Source: an uncultured Blautia sp. (GTDB lineage Bacteria > Bacillota > Clostridia > Lachnospirales > Lachnospiraceae). Taken from it: DNA of 64,000 nt. The position numbers and the translations under genes were made by a program. The stretch spans positions 1 to 64,000 of the forward strand of contig CAKRMK010000013.1 in assembly GCA_934364795.1 (NCBI GenBank). Reading direction: 5' to 3'. Positions 63,861-64,000 of the stretch are shown here, piece after piece (the stretch's first letter is position 1; each line of letters starts with the position of its first letter). Below the pieces are notes generated by a model. It saw only the letters and a list, made by a program, of their open reading frames with translations, was not told the origin of the DNA and did no database searches.

Positions 63861-64000
63861 ATGGAACGTATTATTTGCCTGGCAATCGGATATGTGTTTG
63901 GAATGTTTCAGACATCTTATATAATAGGAAAAGCCCATCACATGGATATCCGCCAGTATGGAAGCGGGAACGCGGGGACAACCAATGCTCTGCGTACCCT
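63861..64000 (+). CDS. plsY: acyl-phosphate:glycerol-3-phosphate acyltransferase (5' part)
   Basis: Cut by the window end; 46 codons visible from ATG 63861, two bases after the der stop, with GGAGAGAAGGAATAAAT upstream. Reads an N-terminal membrane helix and then IRQYGSGNAGTTNALRTL, the first conserved PlsY motif. PlsY makes lysophosphatidic acid for membrane lipid synthesis. der-plsY adjacency is common in Firmicutes. Confidence 0.92.
   Translation, partial: MERIICLAIGYVFGMFQTSYIIGKAHHMDIRQYGSGNAGTTNALRT

Overview
The window looks like a chromosomal segment of a spore-forming, low-GC Firmicute of the family Lachnospiraceae (Blautia-like). This rests on strong GGAGG ribosome-binding sites, T-box leaders, an indirect tRNA amidation operon with an archaeal-type AspRS, LL-diaminopimelate aminotransferase (DapL), a SpoIID-like protein, a SleB-type wall hydrolase and the rplS-lepB-rbgA-rnhB-yraN cluster. 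No rRNA, CRISPR array, prophage or insertion sequence is visible.

Region 1 (0.1-16.2 kb) is an amide-nitrogen block. pyrG-gltB-gltD (CTP synthase and glutamate synthase) is followed by glnA, an ANTAR-domain antiterminator, aspS2, gatCAB and dapL. Each half begins with a good sigma-A promoter followed at once by an intrinsic terminator. Each terminator is overlapped by a small hairpin carrying the same hexaloop, AAAGGC. The glnA leader has the full two-hairpin layout expected of an ANTAR target.

Region 2 (16.3-22.9 kb) holds a cupin, an M18 aminopeptidase, a HAD phosphatase, an M20 amidohydrolase, an AEC transporter and a tyrosine phosphatase. It also contains two nested-palindrome intergenic elements. 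Region 3 (22.9-27.8 kb) is branched-chain amino-acid synthesis: ilvN, ilvC, a LysR regulator, leuC and leuD. leuA, with a leucine T-box, lies 8 kb downstream.

Region 4 (27.8-35.2 kb) is an AT-rich accessory segment separating leuCD from leuA. It holds a DUF2442 gene, tRNA-Pro(GGG), a probable type I toxin-antitoxin locus, decayed gene fragments, an unknown membrane protein and a c-di-GMP-I riboswitch. The riboswitch precedes a secreted Ig-like protein and a secreted class A beta-lactamase-like enzyme.

Region 5 (35.2-48.9 kb) carries leuA, a SleB-like hydrolase, thrC, 6S RNA, galM, a SpoIID-like gene, yihY, a Phe T-box with pheST, and a histidine phosphatase. Four copies of a palindromic repeat sit exactly at the U-tracts of terminators in this region and in front of glnA; three of those terminators are attenuators.

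Region 6 (48.9-53.2 kb) has a two-gene ZorA/ZorB-like (MotA/MotB-type) motor-stator pair with its own promoter and no Zorya effector genes, then a MATE transporter. Region 7 (53.4-64 kb) is housekeeping: ZIP transporter, map, rplS, lepB (with Arg at the catalytic Lys position), rbgA, rnhB, yraN, pgeF, an unusually long prs, a DUF512 radical-SAM-like gene, der and the start of plsY.
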